Positions 57,306 through 64,000 of a stretch of DNA of 64,000 bases are shown one piece after another. The stretch is from positions 186,001 to 250,000 of the forward strand of contig MKVH01000013.1 in assembly GCA_001899175.1 (NCBI GenBank), written 5' to 3'. Under the pieces are notes generated by a model that made no database searches, had not been told where the DNA came from, and saw only the letters and a program-made list of their open reading frames with translations. The position numbers were made by a program, and so were the translations under genes. Numbering within the stretch: position 1 is the first letter of the stretch; every line of letters begins with the position of its first letter. Source of the DNA: Candidatus Kapaibacterium thiocyanatum. GTDB lineage: Bacteria; Bacteroidota; Ignavibacteria; Kapaibacteriales; Kapaibacteriaceae.

Positions 57306-59645
57306 TCATTCGATCACGAGTATCATCGTTCCGCGATCGCTCGGTCGAGTTGTTCTACGAAGATAACCACCTGCGGGCACGTCCGGCACTATCGATTCAC
57401 CCTTTTCATCGGCCGTGGTGGTCGTAACGATATGTCCGCCGAGGCCATACCAGTGGATGACGCACGGGCCGTCGTCGTCCTTCAGAGCGTCTCCCCTGCG
57501 CACGATCATCGTACGCACGTGACGCCCTTCCATGATGTCCCGCGCAGGGACGGAAACGGACGGTTCATCGATGGGAAGGTTCCTGAACGTGAGCGCGCCC
57601 ATGCCACGCGCGTTGAGGATCCACGGCCCTTCGTAGATCGTCGTCCCGTCCGTGTAGTATGTGTCGGGTACGTAGGTGATGGACGTTGCCTGCACACCTT
57701 CCTTCAGTCTCACGAAGACGTTACTGCCTTCCGTGTACACGTTGTCGACGGCAGCGGTACGCCCGTCGATCAGGAAGGCCTGTTCCAGACCGCGATACGT
57801 CCCCGCACCATCCGTCAGCGGTTCGAAGGTCAATGCCCCCCTGCTGTCGAAGGCCAGACGTATCGTCCGGCGGCTTCCGTCGGTCCACCGGACGTTGCGC
57901 ACGACGGGCGACGCGATATCCACCGTATCCTCGGCACCGAATCGCAGGGCAGCGTACTGTCTGTAGAGTTGCTCCCCAAGTTCCAGATAGCCAGCCTGGG
58001 CGTAGTGACATCCGTCATGGCCCGGCAATCCACCCGCGGCAACGACGGATACGTCGGGATAGGTCCGGGCGAACCGGCGCTGCATATCGCGCAACAGCGA
58101 ATGTTCCGTACCGCCGCACCCCGTGTGGATCTGCACGACCCATATACGACGGAGTGCAGGCAGATCGCGCTTCCATGCCGCATAGAGCCGGGCAAAGAGC
58201 GTATCGTATCCCGGTCCGGAGTTCGATTCGCCCTGATACCAGAAGAGGTGCTTCACGTGCGGACGCATGCCGCTCTTCTCGAGGCGATACAGCCAGGAAC
58301 CGTAGATGGTATTGACGTTGTACCTGTCGGCCTCGTAAGGCAGATGCTGTTCGATCGTGGTTCCCCCAACTCCGCCGTTGACGACGCATGTGGCCATGGA
58401 GTTCACGCGAGCGATGCGGTTCTGGAGATACAATCCCCAGGCGCCGACGCTGGCTCCCCCTCCGCTCGTGAAGCCGTTCGAGATCTTCCACGTCGTATCG
58501 CCGCGCGTCGTCTGGAAATTCGATCCGAAGGTGCGGGCCGTGGCATGAGGGGCGAGAGGCGAGAATCCCCAGATGGAATTCGATTGACCATCGATGGCGA
58601 TGACGTCGCCGCAGACCATGCTGTCGGCGTGCAAGACTGGGCGCGTTCCGGCGGGTCCCGATACCGTGACGTCGACGGAATAGAGATCGAGTCCTGCCTC
58701 GATACGTACCGCCCGATCGAACGTGTCACCCGCAGTGCCCGAAAGGACGGTGTCGAATCGCCCCACGACGATGGAATCGTTCGCCCTCCATTCGATCGTG
58801 AGCCGGTCGTAGCCATCGCGCACGACCGTACCTCCTACCCTGCACGACGCATTGCCGTCGTCGGACGCCGGATAGCATCGATACATCGAGGGGGCGTCGT
58901 CGAAGACGATGATCGGCGGCTCGGGTGACGGCGTTCTTGGAATACCGTACTTTGTATGGAGGTACGTATCGACCGCGTCGATCTCGTTATCGGACAGGAT
59001 GCGATCGAAGAGAACGACTTCGCCGATGGCGCCATCGAAGCAGTAGTTGTCGGCCGCAGCGAAGGCACCGATATAGATCGTCGGGTCCGTGTTGACTGGC
59101 ACGGTATCCCGTGTGCCTCGCTCGTTGTTCACGTCGATGGTCGCCCTGCTTCCCTTCGCCTCGTATCTCACGCGCACGATGCCGACTCCGTTCGCGAGCG
59201 AGACCTCGCTGACGGCCTGACGATAGAAGTCGCCGTGAAGGAGACGTGGATATGCCGTGCCACCGAGCCACAGTGCGTGTGTGTTGCCGCTGACGATGTT
59301 GTTGGCGCCCGAACCGTCCACGACGCGTATCACCGCATAGAGCGTATAGTCCGCATCCACGGGATAGACGGCTGGTGCGGTCAGGAACGTCGTCGTACCG
59401 TCGAACATCAATGCAGCACGGCCATTCAGGCCGGCAGCATCATATGACGGTCGTCTGTTTCCCTCAGCTCGTGCGTCGAGTCCGGCCGTACCGAGATTAT
59501 CCCATCGGGAAACGAGGCCGGAGTCGGAGACAGTGACGAGGGTGTCGGCACGCAGCCACAGGACGGGCTCGAAGGACGAGACCTGTCCCTGCACGCTCAC
59601 GAGCGCACAGAGCATCGACAACAGTATGGCGGCGGAACGGACCAT
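57306..59645 (-). CDS. Secreted sialate O-acetylesterase-like (SGNH) protein with LamG-type domain
   Basis: The 779-residue protein has a signal peptide (MVRSAAILLSMLCALVSVQGQ) and a concanavalin/LamG-like domain at about residues 25-235 (EPVLWLRADTLV, WDNLGTAG, GEVVLFDRILSDNEIDAV). An SGNH hydrolase domain follows at about 345-570 with the SASA motifs IDGQSNSIWG (Ser near 354), FWYQGESNSG near 471 and HDGCHYAQAGYLELG (catalytic Asp/His region near 545). SASA esterases remove acetyl groups from sialic acids or other carbohydrates. The C-terminus (SIVPDVPAGGYLRRT, then MILVIE) resembles a degenerate T9SS sorting domain. The enzyme is probably surface-exposed. It is transcribed after greA and before accD with short gaps. 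Confidence 0.78.
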   Translation of the reverse strand: MVRSAAILLSMLCALVSVQGQVSSFEPVLWLRADTLVTVSDSGLVSRWDNLGTAGLDARAEGNRRPSYDAAGLNGRAALMFDGTTTFLTAPAVYPVDADYTLYAVIRVVDGSGANNIVSGNTHALWLGGTAYPRLLHGDFYRQAVSEVSLANGVGIVRVRYEAKGSRATIDVNNERGTRDTVPVNTDPTIYIGAFAAADNYCFDGAIGEVVLFDRILSDNEIDAVDTYLHTKYGIPRTPSPEPPIIVFDDAPSMYRCYPASDDGNASCRVGGTVVRDGYDRLTIEWRANDSIVVGRFDTVLSGTAGDTFDRAVRIEAGLDLYSVDVTVSGPAGTRPVLHADSMVCGDVIAIDGQSNSIWGFSPLAPHATARTFGSNFQTTRGDTTWKISNGFTSGGGASVGAWGLYLQNRIARVNSMATCVVNGGVGGTTIEQHLPYEADRYNVNTIYGSWLYRLEKSGMRPHVKHLFWYQGESNSGPGYDTLFARLYAAWKRDLPALRRIWVVQIHTGCGGTEHSLLRDMQRRFARTYPDVSVVAAGGLPGHDGCHYAQAGYLELGEQLYRQYAALRFGAEDTVDIASPVVRNVRWTDGSRRTIRLAFDSRGALTFEPLTDGAGTYRGLEQAFLIDGRTAAVDNVYTEGSNVFVRLKEGVQATSITYVPDTYYTDGTTIYEGPWILNARGMGALTFRNLPIDEPSVSVPARDIMEGRHVRTMIVRRGDALKDDDGPCVIHWYGLGGHIVTTTTADEKGESIVPDVPAGGYLRRTTRPSDRGTMILVIE

Positions 59646-59666
59646 GGGGAATCTCCCCGATGATGA

Positions 59667-60140
59667 TCACTTCGAGATGTTGAGGACTTCGTACTGGATC
59701 ACACCCGCAGGGACCTTCGTCTCCACGATGTCTCCAATGACGCGGCCCAGAAGGGCCTTGCCGAGCGGGCTGGTGACGGACAGCTTGTTCTGCTCGAAGT
59801 CGGCTTCCTCGTTGCTGACGAGCAGGTATTCTATTTCCCTGTTCGTCTTCTTGTTCAGCAGTTTCACGCGGGACAGGATATAGATCTTGTCATCCGGAAA
59901 GTCCTTCGGATCGATCACCTGTGCACGCGACAATGACGTTTCGATCTTCGAGATACGGATCTCGAGGAGCTCCTGTTCGTGCTTCGCTGCGTCGTAGTCG
60001 GCATTCTCGGACAAATCACCATGCGAGCGTGCGTCTGCGATCTTCTGTGCGATTTCGCGACGTCCCTTCGTCTTGAGTTCATGAACTTCCTGCTGCATCG
60101 CTTCCAGGCGCTCACGCGTTATGTAGACGGCTTCAGCCAT
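59667..60140 (-). CDS. greA: Transcription elongation factor GreA
   Basis: GreA rescues backtracked RNA polymerase by stimulating transcript cleavage. The 157-residue protein has the N-terminal coiled coil with the acidic tip (SHGDLSENADYDAAKHEQ) and the C-terminal FKBP-like domain (SVTSPLGKALLGRVIGDIVETKVPAG). The start ATG has AAGGAG seven nucleotides upstream, directly abutting the T tract of an upstream terminator. The placement of a promoter, a terminator hairpin and then the gene suggests transcription attenuation. The SASA-like gene follows closely downstream. Confidence 0.96.
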   Translation of the reverse strand: MAEAVYITRERLEAMQQEVHELKTKGRREIAQKIADARSHGDLSENADYDAAKHEQELLEIRISKIETSLSRAQVIDPKDFPDDKIYILSRVKLLNKKTNREIEYLLVSNEEADFEQNKLSVTSPLGKALLGRVIGDIVETKVPAGVIQYEVLNISK

Positions 60141-60153
60141 GACGTATCTCCTT

Positions 60154-60191
60154 GAAAAAAAAACAAAGCCGCCCAAGGCGACGGCTTTGTT
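60154..60191 (-). terminator. Intrinsic terminator immediately upstream of greA (possible attenuator)
   Basis: On the minus strand the stem AACAAAGCCG / CGGCTTTGTT with a 10-nt loop is followed by eight T. It ends at the base before the greA Shine-Dalgarno sequence. It would end transcripts from ribBA, but also those from the greA promoter just upstream. Confidence 0.85.
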
Positions 60192-60202
60192 CAGTGCTGT
60201 GT

Positions 60203-60233
60203 GCAATTTACACGGGCCTGCAGCGAAAGTCAA
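60203..60233 (-). promoter_or_regulatory. Bacteroidota-type promoter TTG-N20-TAAATTGC upstream of the greA terminator
   Basis: On the minus strand TTG (60233-60231), a 20-nt spacer and TAAATTGC (60210-60203) resemble the FCB housekeeping promoter with a weaker -7 element. The start site predicted near 60197 would place the terminator in the first 45 nt of the greA leader. Confidence 0.5.
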
Positions 60234-60249
60234 CCTTTCGCTTTCCCCA

Positions 60250-61446
60250 TCAGAGATGGCGAAGGATGTGTCCCATCTTGTCGCGCTTCGTCTGAAGATA
60301 TTGCTGATTTTCCGTCGTAGCCGGTATTTCCAACGGGATAAGCTCGACCACTTCAAGTCCGTAGGATTGCAGGCCGACCCTTTTCTTCGGGTTGTTCGTC
60401 ATCAGACGCATCTTCCGTACGCCCAGATCGAAGAGTATCTGGGCCCCGATGCCGTAGTCGCGCGGATCGGGCTGGAAGCCGAGCTGGAGATTGGCCTCGA
60501 CGGTATCGAGCCCCTGTTCCTGCAGGGCATAGGCCTTGATCTTGTTCACGAGGCCGATGCCACGTCCTTCCTGACGCATATAAAGAACGACACCTGAGCC
60601 CTCCTCCTCGATCTTGCGCAGTGCAGCATGGAGTTGAGGTCCGCAGTCGCAGCGTCTCGAGCCGAGCAGGTCTCCCGTAAGGCATTCGCTGTGGACACGG
60701 ACGAGGACAGGACTTTCGGAGTCGATCGCTCCCTTGACGATCGCGACGTGCTCTTCGCCGTCGATCGTGTTCTCGTAGACGCGGAGCGTGAAGTCACCGT
60801 ATTCGCTCGGCAACTTGGCTTCGGCCACGAGGCGTACGATCTGCTCCTTGCGGCGGCGATATGCGATCAGGTCCTGCACGCTGATGATCTTCAGTCCATG
60901 TTGCTGTGCGAACACGACGAGATCGGGCATGCGCGCCATGGTACCGTCCGCTTTCAGGACTTCGCACAGAACTCCGCAGGGCTTCAGCCCGGCGAGTTTC
61001 GCAAGATCGACGACGGCTTCCGTGTGACCGGCACGTCGAAGGACACCGCCTTCCATCGCGATGAGCGGGAACGTATGTCCCGGACGCCCGAGATCGGCAG
61101 GCTTCGTATCGTCCGCCACCATGGCCTGGACCGTTGCGTTCCGGTCATAGGTCGAAATGCCCGATGCCGTTCCATGCACGTAATCCACCGAGACCGTAAA
61201 ACGCGTGCCGTGCAGGGCCGTGTTGTCGTTCACCATCAGGGGCAGCTCGAGCTGCTGTGCCCGCTCTTCCGTGATCGACACGCAGATCAAACCACGGCCT
61301 TCCGTAGCCATGAAATTGATGATCTCTTCCGTGCACAATTCTGCCGCACAGATAAGATCTCCTTCATTTTCGCGGTCTTCATCGTCGACCACGATCACGC
61401 ATTTACCGGCCCGGATGTCGGCAAGTGCCTCATCGATCGTATTCAT
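60250..61446 (-). CDS. ribBA: Bifunctional 3,4-DHBP synthase / GTP cyclohydrolase II
   Basis: RibBA provides both precursors of riboflavin: 3,4-dihydroxy-2-butanone 4-phosphate from ribulose 5-phosphate, and the pyrimidine from GTP. The 398-residue fusion has the RibB half (residues 1-200) with the acidic motif [10 protein letters not shown] at 21-30, GTRFTVSVD and GRPGHTFPL plus [11 protein letters not shown]. The RibA half (about 205-398) has the zinc motif [22 protein letters not shown] and the C-terminal DYGIGAQIL and NNPKKR blocks. Both halves look active. No FMN riboswitch fits in the 27-bp gap to yajC, so it is probably expressed from upstream. Confidence 0.96.
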   Translation of the reverse strand: MNTIDEALADIRAGKCVIVVDDEDRENEGDLICAAELCTEEIINFMATEGRGLICVSITEERAQQLELPLMVNDNTALHGTRFTVSVDYVHGTASGISTYDRNATVQAMVADDTKPADLGRPGHTFPLIAMEGGVLRRAGHTEAVVDLAKLAGLKPCGVLCEVLKADGTMARMPDLVVFAQQHGLKIISVQDLIAYRRRKEQIVRLVAEAKLPSEYGDFTLRVYENTIDGEEHVAIVKGAIDSESPVLVRVHSECLTGDLLGSRRCDCGPQLHAALRKIEEEGSGVVLYMRQEGRGIGLVNKIKAYALQEQGLDTVEANLQLGFQPDPRDYGIGAQILFDLGVRKMRLMTNNPKKRVGLQSYGLEVVELIPLEIPATTENQQYLQTKRDKMGHILRHL

Positions 61447-61473
61447 CGGTTTCGTTCTCGCTACCGTTTCTCG

Positions 61474-61797
61474 TTACTTGGATTCGACCGCTGCGATGGC
61501 CGCCTTGTCGAAGCGGACGCGCGTGTTGTCGGCGATCTGCACGACGATGATGGCGTCCTCGACATCCGTTACCGTGCCGTGGATACCCGAACTCGTGACG
61601 ACCTTGTCGCCCTTCTTCACGGCATCGAGCATCTTGCGCATTTCCTTCTGACGCTTCTGCTGCGGACGGATCATGAAGAAGTAGAAGACAACGATCACAC
61701 CACCGAACATCAGGAGCGTGGTCATGAGCTGCGTCGTGGGATCGGGAGCACCCTGGCCAGCGGCAGGAGCAGGAGCGAACAAGAAGAGAGACAACAT
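61474..61797 (-). CDS. yajC: Preprotein translocase subunit YajC
   Basis: YajC is a small inner-membrane partner of the SecDF complex. The 107-residue protein has a membrane span at about residues 26-44 ([19 protein letters not shown]), directly followed by RPQQKRQKE, the YajC signature, and a small beta-rich cytoplasmic domain ([17 protein letters not shown]). The ATG at 61797 is chosen because AAGGACTTGTAT precedes it; an in-frame TTG lies two codons upstream. It lies 26 bp after tgt, the widespread tgt-yajC order; secD and secF are not adjacent. Confidence 0.94.
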   Translation of the reverse strand: MLSLFLFAPAPAAGQGAPDPTTQLMTTLLMFGGVIVVFYFFMIRPQQKRQKEMRKMLDAVKKGDKVVTSSGIHGTVTDVEDAIIVVQIADNTRVRFDKAAIAAVESK

Positions 61798-61823
61798 ATA
61801 CAAGTCCTTGAAAATAGAGATTG

Positions 61824-62966
61824 TTACTGCCGAGACTGATTCAACTGTTCAATGGTAGCCAGAGCCCAGGGACGAAATGTGCCTTCCAGAATTTTCCGGC
61901 GGGCCATCTTCGTCAACCACAGGTAGAGGGCCAGGTTCTGCATCGTGGCGATCATCAGGCCGAGGATTTCACCGGCCTGGAACAGATGACGAAGATACGC
62001 CAGAGAGACGTTGTGACCGACATACGTGTCCAGACCGTCGTCGAGCGCTTCGTCCGCCACCTTGTACCGTGCGTTCTTGATGTTGAGCTTACCCTTCGTC
62101 GTATAGATCGTCCCGTTCCGGGCATTCCGCGTCGGCATCACGCAGTCGAACATATCCACACCGAGATCGATGGCACGGAGGATGTTCTCGGGCGTACCGA
62201 CGCCCATGAGGTACCGCGGCTTCGATGCGGGCATGACGGCCGTCGATGTTTCGATCATCGAATACATGCTGTCGGCCGGTTCACCCACGGCAAGACCGCC
62301 GATCGCATAACCGTCGAAGTCCATTCCGACGAGATGTTCCATACAGGCCATACGGAGATCCGGATACGTACTTCCCTGTCCGATGGCGAACTGGAACTGC
62401 CTGTGGCCGTAGAGGAAGGGATTTGCGCGATGATGGGTCATCGACCGTTCGGCCCAGCGCATCGTCAGTTCCATCGACGTCCTGGCCTCCGTATACGTCG
62501 CCGGGTGCGGAGTGCATTCGTCCAGTACCATGAAGATGTCACTGCCGATCGCCCGCTGTGCGTCGACGACGGATTCCGGCGTGAACAGGTGCTTCGATCC
62601 GTCCAGGTGGGAACGGAACTCGACGCCCTTCTCGCTCATCTTCCGGAGTTCGCGCAGGGAAAAGACCTGGAATCCGCCACTGTCCGTCAGGATGGGACGC
62701 TCCCAGTTGGCGAACCTGTGCAACCCGCCCATCGTCCGCAGCGTTTCCGTTCCCGGACGCAGGTAGAGGTGGTAGGTGTTGCCGAGAATGATCTTCGAGT
62801 CGAGTTCGACGAGCGAGCGATGATCGATGGCCTTCACGGCTCCCTGCGTACCCACGGGCATGAAGATCGGTGTGGGAATGCTCCCATGGTCGGTTTCGAT
62901 CGTACCCGCGCGGGCCCGGCCATCGGCGTCGACATGATCGAGAGTAAAGAATGGACGTTCGTGCAT
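61824..62966 (-). CDS. tgt: tRNA-guanine transglycosylase, lacking zinc-site cysteines
   Basis: Tgt inserts preQ1 into position 34 of GUN-anticodon tRNAs. The 380-residue protein has the TIM-barrel motifs ILTDSGGFQVFSL (general-acid Asp), YAIGGLAVGEP, and LGVDMFDCVMPTRNARNG (nucleophile Asp). The usual zinc loop is changed: where most bacterial Tgts have Cys-X-Cys-X2-Cys before the YLRHLF histidine, this protein reads ALDDGLDTYVGHNVSLAYLRHLF in two stretches, with Leu, Thr and Gly in place of the three Cys. I recall similar zinc-free loops in some Bacteroidota Tgts but cannot verify it. It starts 4 nt after TATCTTTG and heads a run with yajC and ribBA. Confidence 0.9.
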   Translation of the reverse strand: MHERPFFTLDHVDADGRARAGTIETDHGSIPTPIFMPVGTQGAVKAIDHRSLVELDSKIILGNTYHLYLRPGTETLRTMGGLHRFANWERPILTDSGGFQVFSLRELRKMSEKGVEFRSHLDGSKHLFTPESVVDAQRAIGSDIFMVLDECTPHPATYTEARTSMELTMRWAERSMTHHRANPFLYGHRQFQFAIGQGSTYPDLRMACMEHLVGMDFDGYAIGGLAVGEPADSMYSMIETSTAVMPASKPRYLMGVGTPENILRAIDLGVDMFDCVMPTRNARNGTIYTTKGKLNIKNARYKVADEALDDGLDTYVGHNVSLAYLRHLFQAGEILGLMIATMQNLALYLWLTKMARRKILEGTFRPWALATIEQLNQSRQ

Positions 62967-62970
62967 CCTG

Positions 62971-62978
62971 CAAAGATA
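62971..62978 (-). promoter_or_regulatory. -7 element (TATCTTTG) 4 nt before the tgt start
   Basis: On the minus strand TATCTTTG, an exact TAnnTTTG match, ends 4 nt before the tgt ATG (CAGG between). It predicts a leaderless mRNA. Confidence 0.5.
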
Positions 62979-63016
62979 CGGGCAATGAAGACCCCGTGAA
63001 TTCGTCGACGGCCCCG

Positions 63017-63024
63017 TACTTTCG
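63017..63024 (+). promoter_or_regulatory. Possible -7 element (TACTTTCG) for the peroxiredoxin gene
   Basis: TACTTTCG is a one-base variant of TAnnTTTG 52 nt before the ATG. No -33 TTG is visible. Confidence 0.35.
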
Positions 63025-63076
63025 AAGCTCACATCGGCATTCGATATCAATACATCATCTGAACAGGAGAACGCTC

Positions 63077-63739
63077 ATGGCAGTACTCGTCGGAAAACAC
63101 GCACCCAACTTCACGGCCCAGGCAGTCGTCAACGGCGAGGAAATCGTCGATAACTTCTCGCTCGACCAGTACATCGGCAAGAAGTACGTCGTCCTGTTCT
63201 TCTATCCGAAGGACTTCACCTTCGTCTGCCCTACCGAGCTCCATGCATTCCAGGATCGACTGGCCGATTTCGAAAAGCGGAACGTGGCCGTCATCGCCTG
63301 CTCCACGGATACGGAGCAGTCGCACTGGGGCTGGCTCCAGGTCAGCAAGGACAAGGGTGGTATCCAGGGTGTGACGTACCCCATCGTCGCCGATACCAAC
63401 AAGACCATCGCCCATAACTACGACGTTCTGGCCGGTCAGTACGAATACGACGACAACAACGAACTCTCGGCATCGGGTGAACTCATCGCCTATCGCGGAC
63501 TGTTCCTCATCGATCTGAATGGCGTGGTCCAGCATCAGGTCGTCAACCACTTCCCCCTCGGCCGTAGTGTGGACGAGGCACTCCGCATGGTGGATGCCCT
63601 CCAGTTCTTCGAAGCCAAGGGTGAGGTTTGCCCCGCCAACTGGAAGGCCGGCGAAGCAGGTCTGAAGGACACGCACGATGGCGTGGCCGACTACCTTGCA
63701 AAGCACACCAAGGCCAATAATCTGCAACCAGTTGCCTGA
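63077..63739 (+). CDS. Typical 2-Cys peroxiredoxin (AhpC/Prx1 type)
   Basis: The 220-residue enzyme reduces hydrogen peroxide and organic peroxides. The peroxidatic Cys51 lies in DFTFVCPTE and the resolving Cys185 in EVCPANW, with the GGIQGVTYPIVAD, AYRGLFLID and HQVVNHFPLGRSVDE segments of the family. The C-terminal helix after the resolving Cys is extended, as in peroxiredoxins sensitive to over-oxidation. AGGAGAACGCTC precedes the ATG. It stands alone and ends at a bidirectional terminator. No dedicated AhpF-type reductase is adjacent, so thioredoxin is the probable electron donor. Confidence 0.93.
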   Translation: MAVLVGKHAPNFTAQAVVNGEEIVDNFSLDQYIGKKYVVLFFYPKDFTFVCPTELHAFQDRLADFEKRNVAVIACSTDTEQSHWGWLQVSKDKGGIQGVTYPIVADTNKTIAHNYDVLAGQYEYDDNNELSASGELIAYRGLFLIDLNGVVQHQVVNHFPLGRSVDEALRMVDALQFFEAKGEVCPANWKAGEAGLKDTHDGVADYLAKHTKANNLQPVA

Positions 63740-63758
63740 TTCATTGAATCTAACGAAC

Positions 63759-63790
63759 CAGGCCCTTTCTCCGTCAGGAGGAAGGGCCTG
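63759..63790. terminator. Bidirectional intrinsic terminator after the peroxiredoxin gene
   Basis: A 14-bp stem (CAGGCCCTTTCTCC with GGAGGAAGGGCCTG, one G-T pair) has loop GTCA and is followed by TTCTATATT. It separates convergent genes. Confidence 0.8.
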
Positions 63791-63834
63791 TTCTATATTC
63801 CGGTGGTCGGGCCGTCCTATCGATGACACTGGAA

Positions 63835-64000
63835 TCAGGGTGAGATACTCGACCTGACTCTTTTCGTATACTCACGGATACTCGTCATCACGTCATTGCC
63901 GGATTCCTTCATGTGCTGAACGACCCACAGGGCCGCAAGTACGTGTGTGAGCTGTTCGCCTTCGTCCGAACCATCGACGGGGATGGCGAGGGCTTTACCC
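63835..64000 (-). CDS. C-terminal part of an unidentified protein (cut by window edge)
   Basis: The last 54 residues of a minus-strand gene end at the stop at 63835. They read as real protein (ALAIPVDGSDEGEQLTHVLA, then WVVQHMKESGNDVMTSIRE) and the codon use resembles the neighbours. They are too few to name a family. The gene converges on the peroxiredoxin gene with a terminator between them. Confidence 0.55.
   Translation of the reverse strand, partial: GKALAIPVDGSDEGEQLTHVLAALWVVQHMKESGNDVMTSIREYTKRVRSSISP

Noticed and set aside
61447-61473. An FMN riboswitch in front of ribBA
   Set aside because: The gap to yajC is only 27 bp, too short for the RFN element, and no conserved RFN sequence is seen.

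Overview
The window comes from a GC-rich chromosome of the Bacteroidota/Chlorobiota (FCB) group, most likely a lineage near Ignavibacteria or Kapabacteria; that placement is inference. The evidence is of three kinds. There are type IX secretion C-terminal sorting domains on several secreted proteins, a gingipain-family C25 protease, and a DUF5686/carboxypeptidase-regulatory outer-membrane protein. FtsK, Tgt and a GlmU-like protein have FCB-style forms. The Bacteroidota-type promoter element TAnnTTTG recurs upstream of many genes on both strands. I see no CRISPR array, insertion sequence, integrase or prophage. This is a dense core chromosome with a few lineage-specific modules.

Layout. 1-10.5 kb: kdsA (partial) diverges from ftsK; a Rieske oxygenase diverges from uvrA; etfB-etfA are followed by a DUF151-UVR nuclease and a tRNA-CAT with its own promoter and terminator. 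10.5-14.7 kb: a tight minus-strand operon of acyl-CoA ligase, nitroreductase, type III polyketide synthase and ICMT-type methyltransferase, the last three joined by ATGA overlaps. It is a strong candidate for alkylpyrone/alkylresorcinol (phenolic lipid) synthesis. 14.7-26.3 kb (minus): a TonB-receptor-like protein, gyrA, a giant C25 protease with a T9SS tail, and an unknown membrane protein. 26.5-36.5 kb: lysine 6-aminotransferase, NrnA, a PASTA protein, SixA, a Rieske ferredoxin with a metallo-hydrolase, a ParB-fold serine-kinase-like protein, a PpiD-type chaperone, and the HpnC/HpnD squalene-forming pair. 36.5-39.6 kb: nuoE, then an ECF sigma factor followed at once by a protein with an anti-sigma-like head, one membrane span, a 14-residue repeat and a T9SS tail. 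40-50.8 kb: DUF5686 outer-membrane protein, a lipoprotein solute-binding protein, the operon pyrG / GlmU-like / SDR, and two tandem CAP-domain T9SS cargo paralogues. 50.8-63 kb is one long minus-strand run: tgt-yajC-ribBA, greA with a promoter-plus-terminator leader, a sialate-esterase-like protein, accD, arginase, a beta-barrel protein, hpf, hprK, a peptide-binding lipoprotein and an AlbA/Schlafen-type regulator. A 2-Cys peroxiredoxin and the tail of an unknown gene close the window.

The observations most worth following are: (1) the ECF sigma factor paired with a membrane-spanning T9SS-tailed protein; (2) the four-gene type III PKS operon; (3) genes whose start codon lies only 3-4 nt after TAnnTTTG, which predicts a leaderless mRNA class; (4) an intrinsic terminator between the greA promoter and its ribosome binding site; (5) a Tgt lacking the three zinc-site cysteines; and (6) a GlmU-like protein that has lost most of its nucleotidyltransferase domain.
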